Assembly: GCA_003250235.1 (NCBI GenBank)
Contig: QKGY01000306.1
Span: forward strand, 1-14,663
DNA length: 14,663 nt
Direction of reading: 5' to 3'
From: Desulfuromonadaceae bacterium
Lineage (GTDB): Bacteria; Desulfobacterota; Desulfuromonadia; Desulfuromonadales; SZUA-540
Under the pieces are notes generated by a model, which was not told the DNA's origin, made no database searches, and saw only the letters and a program-made list of their open reading frames with translations. Both the position numbers and the translations under genes were made by a program. Of the stretch, positions 6,060-13,975 are shown in pieces (position 1 is the first letter of the stretch; each line of letters begins with the position of its first letter).

Positions 6060-7325
6060 ATGGATATTCTCGCTCTGAACTGCGGCAGTTCTTCCTTAAA
6101 ATATCAGCTTTTCGACTGGAATAGAAAAGAAGTCATTGCCAAGGGCATGGTCGAGCGGGTCACCATAGGCGACTCATTCATCGTCCACGAGGTTCCCGGT
6201 CGCGAAACCTACCGCGAAGAGTATGAATGCCCTGACCACAAAGTGGCAATGCACCTGATCATCAAGACCCTTACCGACAAGGTTCACGGAGTTGTCACCA
6301 ACCTTGAGAAAATCTCGGCGGTCGGGCACCGTGTCGTTCACGGGGGGGAAAAGTTTACTCGCTCGGTTCTGATCGACGATAAGGTTTTGGACGCTATCAA
6401 GGAGGTACAGCATCTGGCCCCCTTGCACAATCCCCCCAATATCGCCGGGATCGAAGCCGCACAGGCCGTTCTGCCCAAAGTGCCGCATGTCGCCATTTTT
6501 GACACCGCCTTCCACCAGACCATGCCGCAGCACTCCTACACCTACCCCCTGCCCTACGAATGGTACAAAAAATACGGGGTTCGCCGGTACGGTTTCCATG
6601 GCACCAGCCATCTATACGTTTCCAAGAGGGCTGCGGTTGTTCTCGGCAAGGACCCCAAGGATTGCAACATCATCACCATGCACATCGGCAACGGTGTCTC
6701 TCACTGCGCCATCAAGGGGGGCATCTCGGTAGACACCTCCATGGGTCTCACCCCCCTGGAAGGAGCCGTCATGGGAACCCGGTGCGGGGATATCGATCCG
6801 GCCATTCCGGCCTTCATAATGGACCAGGAGGGCTACAACCCGCGCGAGATCGACTCCATTCTCAACAAAAAATCGGGCGTCTATGGCATCACCGGTCAGT
6901 TCACCGACCGACGCGACGTCATTGAAGGAGCAGAAAAGGGGGATGCGCGGTGCCAGCTGGCTCTCGACATTGAAGCCTATCGCCTCAAGAAATATATCGG
7001 TGCCTACGCTGCCGCCATCGGCGGTATTGATGCCGTGATCTTTACTGCCGGCGTTGGCGAGATGGCCTGGCTCATCCGCGAAAAAGCTCTTGATGGCCTT
7101 GAGTTCATGGGAATCATTCTGGACAAGGAAAAGAACCGCAACACGATGACCCGCAAGCGGGAAACGGTCATCACAACCCCTGAGTCAAAAATCAAGGTTA
7201 TTGTCATTCCGACGGATGAAGAACTCGTGTTCACCGAAGACGTGGTGGGAATTCTCGAAGGAACCTATACGGACCACATGCAGTTCCGTTATTCGTTCGC
7301 CAGCAGCGACTTCCAGCGCAAATAA
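6060..7325 (+). CDS. ackA: Acetate kinase
   Basis: A cytosolic acetate kinase of 421 residues: acetate + ATP to and from acetyl phosphate + ADP. In acetate-using anaerobes it works with Pta to activate acetate or to make ATP from acetyl-CoA. The ASKHA-fold signatures are in order: NCGSSSLKYQL from N7, HRVVHGGEKF (about 90-99), LAPLHNPPN (His about 125), FDTAFHQTMP (about 149-158), YGFHGTSH (about 180), IGNGVSHCAIKGG (about 210), GTRCGDIDPAI (catalytic Arg about 243) and FTAGVGE near 330. The GTRCG form, with Cys, also occurs in the Methanosarcina enzyme. GAGGAGGT lies 10 bases before the ATG. The gene is monocistronic, ends at a shared terminator, and faces pta, which is unusual since the two are commonly co-directional. 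Confidence 0.97.
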   Translation: MDILALNCGSSSLKYQLFDWNRKEVIAKGMVERVTIGDSFIVHEVPGRETYREEYECPDHKVAMHLIIKTLTDKVHGVVTNLEKISAVGHRVVHGGEKFTRSVLIDDKVLDAIKEVQHLAPLHNPPNIAGIEAAQAVLPKVPHVAIFDTAFHQTMPQHSYTYPLPYEWYKKYGVRRYGFHGTSHLYVSKRAAVVLGKDPKDCNIITMHIGNGVSHCAIKGGISVDTSMGLTPLEGAVMGTRCGDIDPAIPAFIMDQEGYNPREIDSILNKKSGVYGITGQFTDRRDVIEGAEKGDARCQLALDIEAYRLKKYIGAYAAAIGGIDAVIFTAGVGEMAWLIREKALDGLEFMGIILDKEKNRNTMTRKRETVITTPESKIKVIVIPTDEELVFTEDVVGILEGTYTDHMQFRYSFASSDFQRK

Positions 7326-7351
7326 GCCGACACGAATAAATACACTCACAA

Positions 7352-7381
7352 AAAAAGCCGACGGAATACCGTCGGCTTTTT
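7352..7381. terminator. Bidirectional terminator between ackA and pta
   Basis: GCCGACGG (7357-7364) and CCGTCGGC (7369-7376) pair around AATA, with an A-run before and T5 after, so it can act on both strands. It ends 24 bases before the pta stop codon and starts 26 bases after the ackA stop. Confidence 0.93.
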
Positions 7382-7405
7382 CATTACTACGAGGGTGATC
7401 GCGGT

Positions 7406-8407
7406 CTATCCCTGAGCCTGCACTGCGGTGATCGCCGCCACGCTGATGATATCCTCGACGGAGCAGCCACGGGAAAGATCATTGACCGGCTTGGCCAGCC
7501 CTTGAATGATGGGACCGACGGCTTCGGCGCCGGCGATCCTCTCCACGAGCTTGTAGCCGATATTCCCGGCATCGAGATCCGGGAAGATGAGCGTGTTGGC
7601 TTTGCCGGCAACCGGAGACCCGGGCGCCTTCTTCTCACCGACCTTGGGCAGCAAAGCCGCGTCAGCCTGAAGCTCCCCGTCGATCTGCAGCGAAGGATCG
7701 AGTTTGCGGGCGATCTCAAGAGCCTTGAGCACCTTGTCCACGTCCTCGTGCTTGGCGCTCCCCTTGGTCGAGAAGGACAGCATTCCGACCCGTGCATCCA
7801 CCCCGAGGAAGCTCTTGCAACTCTTCGCCGTCGCCACTGCGATCTCGGCCAAAGCTTCCGCATCCGGGTTGGGATTTACAGCGCAGTCGGCAAAGAGCAG
7901 CACGCCGTTTTCGCCGAAAGCGGCATTCTTGGTCACCATGAGAAAAACCGAAGAGACGGTCTTCATCCCCGGCATGGTGCCGATAACCTGGAAAGCCGCC
8001 CGCAGCACGTCGCCCGTGGTGTTGAAAGCCCCGGCAACGGCGCCGCCGGCATCCCCCTTGCGCACCATCATCGCGCCGAAATAGAGGTTATCCTCTGCGG
8101 TCAGCAGCTTATGGGCCTCTTCACGGCTAAGCCCTTTTTTCTTGCGCAGCTCAACCAGCTCGTCGACATACGCATCCAGCATCGGGGCGTTCTTCGGGTC
8201 AAGCAGGGTGACGCCATCCAGTGACGCGTTCAGGACTTTGGCCTTATCCGACAGAGTCGTCGGGTTCCCCAGAAGCACCACCTTGGCCAAACCATCTTTG
8301 ACAATCTGGCCGGCTGCCTGAATCATGCGATCATCATAGCCTTCGGGCAGAACAACAGTCTGCAGATTCTGCCGGGCTTTCGCTTTGATCTGGTCGACTA
8401 AGTGCAT
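7406..8407 (-). CDS. pta: Phosphate acetyltransferase
   Basis: A cytosolic enzyme of 333 residues: acetyl-CoA + phosphate to and from acetyl phosphate + CoA, the partner step of acetate kinase. The single PTA_PTB domain fills the protein, and the extra N-terminal domain of long E. coli-type Pta is absent. Family stretches include VVLPEGYDDRMIQAA near the N-terminus, GDAGGAVAGAFNTTGDVLRA, ADCAVNPNPDAEALAEIA, MLSFSTKGSAKHEDVDKV, DGELQADAALLP, and SPVAGKANTLIFPDLDAGNIGYKLVER with GPIIQGLAKPVNDLSRGC towards the C-terminus. I place the start at 8407 (MHLVDQ), with GGAGG eight bases upstream. The open frame continues 56 codons further but crosses a very good promoter at 8450-8478, and the extra residues do not resemble the family. 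It is convergent with ackA and divergent from the TonB gene. Confidence 0.96.
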   Translation of the reverse strand: MHLVDQIKAKARQNLQTVVLPEGYDDRMIQAAGQIVKDGLAKVVLLGNPTTLSDKAKVLNASLDGVTLLDPKNAPMLDAYVDELVELRKKKGLSREEAHKLLTAEDNLYFGAMMVRKGDAGGAVAGAFNTTGDVLRAAFQVIGTMPGMKTVSSVFLMVTKNAAFGENGVLLFADCAVNPNPDAEALAEIAVATAKSCKSFLGVDARVGMLSFSTKGSAKHEDVDKVLKALEIARKLDPSLQIDGELQADAALLPKVGEKKAPGSPVAGKANTLIFPDLDAGNIGYKLVERIAGAEAVGPIIQGLAKPVNDLSRGCSVEDIISVAAITAVQAQG

Positions 8408-8449
8408 GAAAGATTCCTCCTCCAAAACAGGGTTTGATTGTGGCATACT

Positions 8450-8478
8450 TTTATACCCGAACCACTCCGGGGGGTCAA
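8450..8478 (-). promoter_or_regulatory. Sigma70-like promoter of pta
   Basis: On the minus strand, TTGACC (8478-8473) and TATAAA (8455-8450) are separated by exactly 17 bases. Transcription would begin near 8443, giving a leader of about 36 bases. This rules out the upstream in-frame start codons of the longer pta frame. Confidence 0.7.
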
Positions 8479-8519
8479 CATCTTTTCCCTCCTTTTCCAA
8501 GGAATAACGCTGCAGGCCA

Positions 8520-8557
8520 ATGATCGCTGGCCACTTCCGCCACCGATCATGTATAAT
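8520..8557 (+). promoter_or_regulatory. TonB-gene promoter -10 with operator-like inverted repeat
   Basis: A perfect TATAAT (8552-8557) stands 39 bases before the TonB ATG. Immediately upstream are the arms ATGATCGCTGGC (8520-8531) and GCCACCGATCAT (8539-8550), complementary at 11 of 12 positions around a 7-base spacer. The repeat covers the place where a -35 box would be (8529-8534, a poor GGCCAC). This arrangement is typical of an operator or of an activator-dependent promoter. The sequence does not resemble a Fur box. On the other side it lies about 42 bases upstream of the pta -35. Confidence 0.5.
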
Positions 8558-8596
8558 ACCCGAAAACGTTAACATGCGAGTTCACTTCTGCGCCCT

Positions 8597-9514
8597 ATGC
8601 AATCCAACCGCAGTCAGGATCCCCTGATTCTGGCCTTTATAATCCTATCGCTTCTCCTCCATCTGCTGCTGCTCTACCTGTTGCCGCACCGGAACCTGTT
8701 TCCCGAGGCACCACCCGAGCCGCCGGTCGTGGTGGAGATGCGCCCTCCGCAAGCCAAACCGTTCAAGGATAGGGAACTGGATGTCCCCGTGCCCTCCCAG
8801 GAGCAAAAACGGGAAACGCCGGCAAAGCGCCTGGGCCCCGCGGACCAGCAGGTAAAAAAGGAAACGGCTCCCAAAGGGGATTTTCTGGAGGATAGAGCCC
8901 CTCGTGTTCCGCAAGCACCGTCGCCGCCCCAGCAGAGCGCCAAGCCCCCTGTGCAGGAAGCCAAACCCGCTTCGGAAAAATCCTCTCCCAAAGCGGGCAT
9001 TGAGGCCCGTCCCGGAGAGTCCGGCCCGAAAGCCGGGGAAAAACCGGCCAAGGACCTCCCCGACAAAGACACCCTGATGGCGGCCCTTAACCAGGCGGCG
9101 GCCAATGTGGCCGAACAGCACCTTCAGGAGTGGCGCCGCAAATACCGGGAAGATGTCGAGGAAGGCAATGCCGTCTGGCTCGACATGGAAAACGATCTAC
9201 TGAACTCTTTCTTCAAGCGGTTCCGCGACAACATTTACGGGGTCTGGAGTTACCCAGCCCGATCGGCCGAGCGCGGTGAGCAGGGCAAATGTCTGCTCAA
9301 GGTCACCGTCAACAAAGACGGCACCCTGAAGGACGTCCAGCTCAAAGAAAGCACCGGATACCCGCTTCTCGACCAGGAAGCCATGGATGCCGTCCGTAAA
9401 GGGGCGCCCTACGGCAAGCTGTCACGCTATTACGAAAAAGACACCCTGACGATTTTCGTTGTCTTTCAATATAATCTCAGCATCTCCTCCTTCCGCCCCG
9501 GCGATCTCATGTAA
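8597..9514 (+). CDS. TonB-family energy transducer
   Basis: A 305-residue protein of the TonB type, which carries proton-motive energy from an ExbB/ExbD motor to outer-membrane transporters. A cytoplasmic tip (1-9) precedes one membrane helix (about 10-29) in which S18 and H22 keep the Ser-x3-His spacing of the E. coli TonB anchor. Residues about 35-155 form a Pro/Lys/Glu-rich periplasmic spanner. Residues 160-200 are helical and charged, and a TonB C-terminal domain follows (about 206-297, with WSYPARS and VTVNKDGTLKDVQLKESTGYPLLDQEAMDAVRK). The ATG at 8597 has no visible Shine-Dalgarno, which is odd here, but no later start would keep the anchor. No exbB, exbD or receptor gene is nearby. 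TolA is a less likely alternative because the C-terminal part fits TonB better. Confidence 0.85.
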   Translation: MQSNRSQDPLILAFIILSLLLHLLLLYLLPHRNLFPEAPPEPPVVVEMRPPQAKPFKDRELDVPVPSQEQKRETPAKRLGPADQQVKKETAPKGDFLEDRAPRVPQAPSPPQQSAKPPVQEAKPASEKSSPKAGIEARPGESGPKAGEKPAKDLPDKDTLMAALNQAAANVAEQHLQEWRRKYREDVEEGNAVWLDMENDLLNSFFKRFRDNIYGVWSYPARSAERGEQGKCLLKVTVNKDGTLKDVQLKESTGYPLLDQEAMDAVRKGAPYGKLSRYYEKDTLTIFVVFQYNLSISSFRPGDLM

Positions 9515-9542
9515 AAAAAGAGGGCTTCCGAAGAAGCCCTCT
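9513..9542. terminator. Terminator of the gcv operon, shared with the TonB gene
   Basis: AGAGGGCTTC (9519-9528) and GAAGCCCTCT (9533-9542) pair perfectly over ten bases. Read on the minus strand, the loop is TTCG closed by C-G (the stable UUCG tetraloop) and the stem runs into T7, an ideal terminator for gcvPB, whose stop is 12 bases away. On the plus strand the stem follows directly after the TonB stop but the T-run is delayed (CATCTTGTCTTTTT), so it is weaker there. Confidence 0.92.
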
Positions 9543-9554
9543 CATCTTGTCTTT

Positions 9555-11012
9555 TTATCCTTCCCATTTCAGCCGCGGCTTGCGAGCGGCGGCCGTTTCA
9601 TCCAGGCGGCGCACCCGGGTGCGGGTCGGCGCCTGATGAAGGCGATCGGGATCGTCTTCCGCTTCCCGGGCAATGGCTTTCATCGCCTCGCAGAACTCAT
9701 CGAGAACTTCCACACACTCGGTCTCCGTCGGCTCGATCATGATCGCCCCTTTGACCACCAGGGGGAAGTAGATGGTGGGGGGATGATAACCGTAGTCGAT
9801 AAGGCGCTTGGCCAGATCGAGGGTATGACAGTCTCCGCCGAGATCGCGATCGGAGAACACGACTTCATGCAGCGAACGCCCTTTGTAGGGCAGATGATAG
9901 GTTCCTTCAAGGCGAGCACGGATGTAGTTGGCGTTGAGAACCGCCATCTGGGCCGCCCTTTTCAGCCCTTCGGGACCCATGGTGCGGATATAGGCATAGG
10001 CTTTGACCATAACGCCGAAATGTCCGAAGAAAGCTTTGACACGACCAATGGTGCCGGAAGGAGTTTCCAGCCTATAGGCGCCTTTTTCCTTCTTTACAAC
10101 CGGGCCGGGGAGAAAAGGGGCAAGCTTCTCGCAGACTCCGACGGGTCCGGAGCCGGGCCCCCCTCCCCCATGGGGCGTAGCGAACGTCTTATGAAGATTG
10201 AAATGCATCACGTCGATCCCCATATCACCGGGACGGGCAATTCCGAGCAGCGCATTGAGATTGGCCCCGTCGCAATAGACCAGCCCGCCTTTGTCATGAA
10301 CGACCCGGCAGATGTCGGCAATCTGAGATTCGAAAAGTCCCAGGGTGTTGGGGTTGGTGACCATCAGAGCCGCCACATCCTCGTTCATGTGCTGAGCCAC
10401 AGCCTCCGCCGTGAGCACACCATCCGGCCCCGACGGGATGGGAACGACATCATAGCCGCACAGTGCCGCGGAAGCAGGGTTGGTGCCATGAGCCGTATCG
10501 GGGATGAGCACCTTGGTGCGCTTCGCCCCCAGGCTGTCGTGATAGGCCCGTATCACCAGCATACCGGTGAACTCTCCCTGCGCGCCGGCAGAAGGCTGCA
10601 GGGACATGGCCGGGAAACCGGACACCTCGCCCAGCGCCGCCTGAAGATGATACATGAGCTCCAGAGCCCCCTGGCAGAGGTTCTCGGGGGTATGGGGATG
10701 CACGGCAGCGAAACCGGGCAGGCGAGCCGCCACCTCGTTCACCTTGGGATTGTATTTCATGGTGCAGCTGCCCAGAGGGTAGAACCCCGAATCCACCCCG
10801 TAGTTCCAGGTGGACAGGCGGGTGAAGTGTCTCACCACATCCACCTCCGAAAGCTCGGGAAGACCGGCAATCTCCTCGCGCATCAGCGCTTCAGGAAGAA
10901 CCGCTTCCTCCACATCCAAAGGCGGCAGGCTATAGCCCTTGCGTCCCGGATCAGAATGCTCGAAAAGGAGTTTTTCGTTAAGGACGAGACCGTTTGTACC
11001 AAGACTCTCCAT
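9555..11012 (-). CDS. gcvPB: Glycine dehydrogenase (decarboxylating) subunit 2
   Basis: The PLP-carrying half of the split P-protein of the glycine cleavage system, 485 residues. With GcvPA it decarboxylates glycine and passes the aminomethyl group to the lipoyl arm of GcvH. The PLP lysine is in HFNLHKTFATPHGGGGPG (Lys about 275), the family hallmark. GSCTMKYNPK, QPSAGAQGEFTG and DTAHGTNPASA are other conserved blocks. The start region has two adjacent ATG codons (11015 and 11012). I take the second because GGAGG is six bases from it and only three from the first. The gene overlaps the gcvPA TGA at this point, so translation is probably coupled. It is the last gene of the metF-gcvT-gcvH-gcvPA-gcvPB unit and ends before a strong terminator. 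The C-terminus (about 445-485) is Arg-rich and less conserved. Confidence 0.97.
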   Translation of the reverse strand: MESLGTNGLVLNEKLLFEHSDPGRKGYSLPPLDVEEAVLPEALMREEIAGLPELSEVDVVRHFTRLSTWNYGVDSGFYPLGSCTMKYNPKVNEVAARLPGFAAVHPHTPENLCQGALELMYHLQAALGEVSGFPAMSLQPSAGAQGEFTGMLVIRAYHDSLGAKRTKVLIPDTAHGTNPASAALCGYDVVPIPSGPDGVLTAEAVAQHMNEDVAALMVTNPNTLGLFESQIADICRVVHDKGGLVYCDGANLNALLGIARPGDMGIDVMHFNLHKTFATPHGGGGPGSGPVGVCEKLAPFLPGPVVKKEKGAYRLETPSGTIGRVKAFFGHFGVMVKAYAYIRTMGPEGLKRAAQMAVLNANYIRARLEGTYHLPYKGRSLHEVVFSDRDLGGDCHTLDLAKRLIDYGYHPPTIYFPLVVKGAIMIEPTETECVEVLDEFCEAMKAIAREAEDDPDRLHQAPTRTRVRRLDETAAARKPRLKWEG

Positions 11013-12364
11013 CATAGACCTCCTGCCAGAGCATTGACAAAAGCATCGATCTCGTCGCGGGTATTCTGCTCGGTGACACAGACGAGAAAACGATCCGTCA
11101 TGCCGTCATAGAAGGGAGCCAGCGCGACGCCCCCCAGGATCCCCTGCTGTTCCAGCTTTTCCAGAACAGAATGTGCCTTGCCCGGAACCGAAACCACGAA
11201 TTCGTTGAAGACCTGCCCCGAGAAGGGAAGCGAGACTCCCGGAAGGGCGGCTATTTTTTCACGGGCATACCGCGCCTTGGAGAAGTTCTGCACGGCGACC
11301 TCGCGGACGCCGCTCTTGCCGAGCAGCGCCAGATAGACAGTGGCCATCAGGGCGCACAACCCCTGGTTGGAGCAGATGTTCGAGGTCGCCTTCTCCCGGC
11401 GGATGTGCTGTTCGCGGGTCGAGAGAGTAAGGACATACCCTCGGCGCCCTTCCAGATCAACGGTCTCTCCGACCAGACGTCCGGGCATGGAGCGCACATC
11501 CTGCTGCCTGCAGGCAAAAAAACCGAGGTAAGGCCCGCCGAAGGACAAGGGGATCCCGAAGCTTTGTCCCTCGCCGATAACGATATCGGCACCGAGTTCC
11601 CCAGGGGATTTGAGAAGACCGAGGGAGAGGGGCTCCTGGATAGCGGCAATCAGACGGGCTCCGGCAGCGTGCGCCTCTTCACCGAGAACGGCGAGGTCTT
11701 CGATCACGCCGAAGAAATTGGGATATCCGGCGATAACGGCAGCAACGTCCTTGCCCAGCAGGGGGCGCAGATGCTCCAGCGAGGTTCCACCCGTCGCATC
11801 AAAGGGAACGTCCACCAGCTCCACGTTCAAATAGCGGCAGTAGGTGCGGATCGTTTCCCGGTAATCGGGGTGAAGCGCCTGAGAGACCAGAACACGCCGA
11901 CGGCGTGTCGCCCGCACGGCCATCAGGACGGCCTCGGCGCAGGCCGAAGCACCATCGTACATCGAGGCATTGGCCACATCCATGCCCGTCAGCTGACAGA
12001 TCATGGTCTGGAACTCGAAGATGGCCTGCAAGGTTCCCTGGCTGATCTCGGGCTGATACGGTGTATAGGCCGTATAGAACTCGCTGCGGGAGATCAGGTG
12101 GTCCACCACGGAGGGAATGAAGTGGTTATAGGCCCCGCCGCCGAGAAAACTCACATGACTCTCGGCGGTGGCGTTGGTGTCGGCCAGACGCTTCATCTCC
12201 CGAAGCAGGGCCGTCTCCGCCAGGGGAGAAGGCACATCCAGGGGTCGTTTGAGGCGCACCGCCTCGGGGATGCTTTCGAACAACTGCTCCAGAGACGACA
12301 GGCCGACCGTTTCCAGCATCTGCCGAATATCGTCTTCGGTATGGGGAATGTACTGCGTGGACAT
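11012..12364 (-). CDS. gcvPA: Glycine dehydrogenase (decarboxylating) subunit 1
   Basis: The other half of the split P-protein, 450 residues, with the aminotransferase fold but without the PLP lysine, which lies in GcvPB. Characteristic blocks are FLGGGAYNHFIPSVVDHLISRSEFYTAYTPYQPE cut into visible pieces (FLGGGAYNHFIP about 73-84, then YTPYQPEISQG about 99-109), ANASMYDGASACAEA (about 132-146), GEGQSFGIPLSFGGPYLG (about 264-281), TREQHIRREKATSNICSNQ (about 317-335) and, near the C-terminus, NEFVVSVPG. AGGAAGG lies about nine bases before the ATG. It begins 46 bases after the gcvH stop and overlaps the start of gcvPB. Split P-proteins are usual in many anaerobes, archaea and Gram-positives, as opposed to the fused form of E. 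coli. The length is normal. Confidence 0.97.
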   Translation of the reverse strand: MSTQYIPHTEDDIRQMLETVGLSSLEQLFESIPEAVRLKRPLDVPSPLAETALLREMKRLADTNATAESHVSFLGGGAYNHFIPSVVDHLISRSEFYTAYTPYQPEISQGTLQAIFEFQTMICQLTGMDVANASMYDGASACAEAVLMAVRATRRRRVLVSQALHPDYRETIRTYCRYLNVELVDVPFDATGGTSLEHLRPLLGKDVAAVIAGYPNFFGVIEDLAVLGEEAHAAGARLIAAIQEPLSLGLLKSPGELGADIVIGEGQSFGIPLSFGGPYLGFFACRQQDVRSMPGRLVGETVDLEGRRGYVLTLSTREQHIRREKATSNICSNQGLCALMATVYLALLGKSGVREVAVQNFSKARYAREKIAALPGVSLPFSGQVFNEFVVSVPGKAHSVLEKLEQQGILGGVALAPFYDGMTDRFLVCVTEQNTRDEIDAFVNALAGGL

Positions 12365-12410
12365 CGAAACCCGCCTTCCTGCTCAGTGGCCCTGTACGGG
12401 CTCGGGTATG

Positions 12411-12797
12411 TTAGGCCTCTTCCTCGACAAAAGCCTGATAGGCGTCGGCGTCCATCAGATCATCCAGATCGGAGGTATCGGCAATGCGGATCTTGATCAT
12501 CCAACCGTCCTCATAGGGAGAGGTATTGATAACCTCCGGGGTCTCCGGCAGCTCTTCGTTGATCTCGACCACTTCTCCGGAAACAGGCGCATAGATGTCG
12601 GAGACAGCCTTGACGGATTCGACGACACCAAAGGACTTGCCGGCTACGACCTCGGCGCCAACTTCGGGAAGTTCAACGAATACGACATCTCCAAGCGAAT
12701 CCTGGGCAAAATCGGTGATTCCCACGGTCACAATGGTGTCTTCCACCAGCACCCATTCGTGCTCTTCGGTGTATTTCAGCTCTTCAGGAAATTCCAT
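12411..12797 (-). CDS. gcvH: Glycine cleavage system H protein
   Basis: A lipoyl carrier protein of 128 residues that shuttles the aminomethyl intermediate between the P, T and L proteins. The lipoylation site is K63 in GVVESVKAVSD (57-67), at the expected place in the hybrid barrel. The start EFPEELKYTEEHEWV and the later NTSPYEDGWMIKI are diagnostic. AGGAGG lies about eight bases before the ATG. The gene lies 44 bases after gcvT and 46 before gcvPA. No lipoate ligase, LipA/LipB or dihydrolipoamide dehydrogenase (L protein) gene is in the window, so these must come from elsewhere. Its acidic C-terminus (DDLMDADAYQAFVEEEA) is typical. Confidence 0.98.
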   Translation of the reverse strand: MEFPEELKYTEEHEWVLVEDTIVTVGITDFAQDSLGDVVFVELPEVGAEVVAGKSFGVVESVKAVSDIYAPVSGEVVEINEELPETPEVINTSPYEDGWMIKIRIADTSDLDDLMDADAYQAFVEEEA

Positions 12798-12841
12798 GGT
12801 TCATCCTCCTTGTTGATGATGCTATGTCACAATGATCCCGG

Positions 12842-13933
12842 TTATTTTTTGACAAAAGGTGTCTTGACGATCTGGGCGGCTACACGGCGCTGACGGATTC
12901 CTATCTGCAGCGGCGTTCCCACGGCGGCATGAGCAGGGTCCACCAGGGCCAGCCCGATGCCTATCCGCAGCGACGGAGAGAGGGTCCCGCTGGTCACTAC
13001 GCCGACTTCCTTGTCGCCGGCGAACACCGGATATTCAGCCCTGGGAATGCCCGCTTCGGTCATGGTAAAACCGATCAGCCGACGCGGGACCCCTTGCTCT
13101 TTCATCTTCACAAGAGCCTCACGGCCGACAAACGACGGTTTCTCCAACGCGGTGATCCACCCCAGCCCGGCCTCCAGGGGGGTGATCTCGGGGGAGAGTT
13201 CATGCCCGTAAAGAGCGTATTTCATCTCCAGGCGCAAGGTGTCACGGGCACCCAGCCCAATAGGTTCGAGACCGTCTTCCGCCCCGGCTTCCAGAAGCGC
13301 CTTCCAGAGACCGACCGCGGCATCCGGCGGGAAATAAAGTTCGAAACCAGCCTCACCCGTGTACCCGGTTCGCGAGATGAGAGTAGGCACTCCGGCGACA
13401 AGACCCTCGCGGAAGTGGTAATAGACGATGGTATCGAGCTCGGTATCGGTCAGACGGGAGAGAATGACCTGCGCCCCCGGCCCTTGCAGCGCGAGTTGGG
13501 CGAAGTTGTCGCTGACATTGCTCAGATGAACCTCGCCGAAGTCACCTTCTTCGAGAACCTCCTGCATCCAGGCAAAATCCTTCTCCGTGTTGGCCGCATT
13601 GACACAAAACAGGAAATGGTCCGACGCAAAACGGTAGAGGGTGACGTCGTCCACTGTGCCGCCATGCGGATAGCACATCGCGCTGTACTGCACCTGTCCG
13701 TCGACCAGCTTGCTCGCGTCATTGATGGTCAGCTCCTGGATATAGTTCAGGGCCCCCTTCCCGCGGACCTCGACTTCCCCCATGTGGGACACATCGAAGA
13801 GTCCTGCCGCATTGCGCACGGCGAGATGTTCATCGATCACGCCGCGATACTGGACCGGCATTTCCCAGCCGCCAAAGTCCACCATGCGCGCGCCCATCTC
13901 TTTGTGGATCGCGTTGAGCGGTGTTTTTTTCAT
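12842..13933 (-). CDS. gcvT: Aminomethyltransferase (glycine cleavage T protein)
   Basis: A folate-dependent enzyme of 363 residues that moves the aminomethyl carbon from GcvH to tetrahydrofolate, giving methylene-THF and ammonia. Conserved blocks run through the chain: MVDFGGWEMPVQY near 17-29, GLFDVSHMGE near 44-53, TINDASKL (with the catalytic Asp) near 70, SRTGYTGEAGFELY near 180, GLGARDTLRLE near 220, and RRLIGF and TSGTLSPSLRIGIGLA in the C-terminal barrel. I use the ATG at 13933 (MKKTPLN) because GGGGAGG sits five bases before it. The open frame has an earlier ATG at 13954, but that places the ribosome site inside the gene. The length then matches E. coli GcvT. It starts 33 bases after the metF stop, and a small hairpin spans that junction. 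Confidence 0.97.
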   Translation of the reverse strand: MKKTPLNAIHKEMGARMVDFGGWEMPVQYRGVIDEHLAVRNAAGLFDVSHMGEVEVRGKGALNYIQELTINDASKLVDGQVQYSAMCYPHGGTVDDVTLYRFASDHFLFCVNAANTEKDFAWMQEVLEEGDFGEVHLSNVSDNFAQLALQGPGAQVILSRLTDTELDTIVYYHFREGLVAGVPTLISRTGYTGEAGFELYFPPDAAVGLWKALLEAGAEDGLEPIGLGARDTLRLEMKYALYGHELSPEITPLEAGLGWITALEKPSFVGREALVKMKEQGVPRRLIGFTMTEAGIPRAEYPVFAGDKEVGVVTSGTLSPSLRIGIGLALVDPAHAAVGTPLQIGIRQRRVAAQIVKTPFVKK

Positions 13934-13956
13934 CCATGCCTCCCCTTGAAACAAGC

Positions 13957-13975
13957 CTGTCCTGCGTCAGGACAG
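13957..13975 (-). other. Hairpin across the metF stop codon
   Basis: CTGTCCTG and CAGGACAG pair perfectly over eight bases around a three-base loop that contains part of the metF stop codon (TGA, 13969-13967). No U-run follows, so it is unlikely to terminate transcription. It could tune coupling or mRNA processing between metF and gcvT. Confidence 0.4.

Noticed and set aside
8512..8557. Fur box controlling the tonB gene
   Set aside because: The repeat ATGATCG...CGATCAT does not match the GATAATGAT-type Fur pattern beyond a short ATGAT, so I keep the regulator unnamed.
8408..8575. 56-codon N-terminal extension of pta
   Set aside because: It crosses a TTGACC-N17-TATAAA promoter and lacks family similarity; the ATG at 8407 has the ribosome site.
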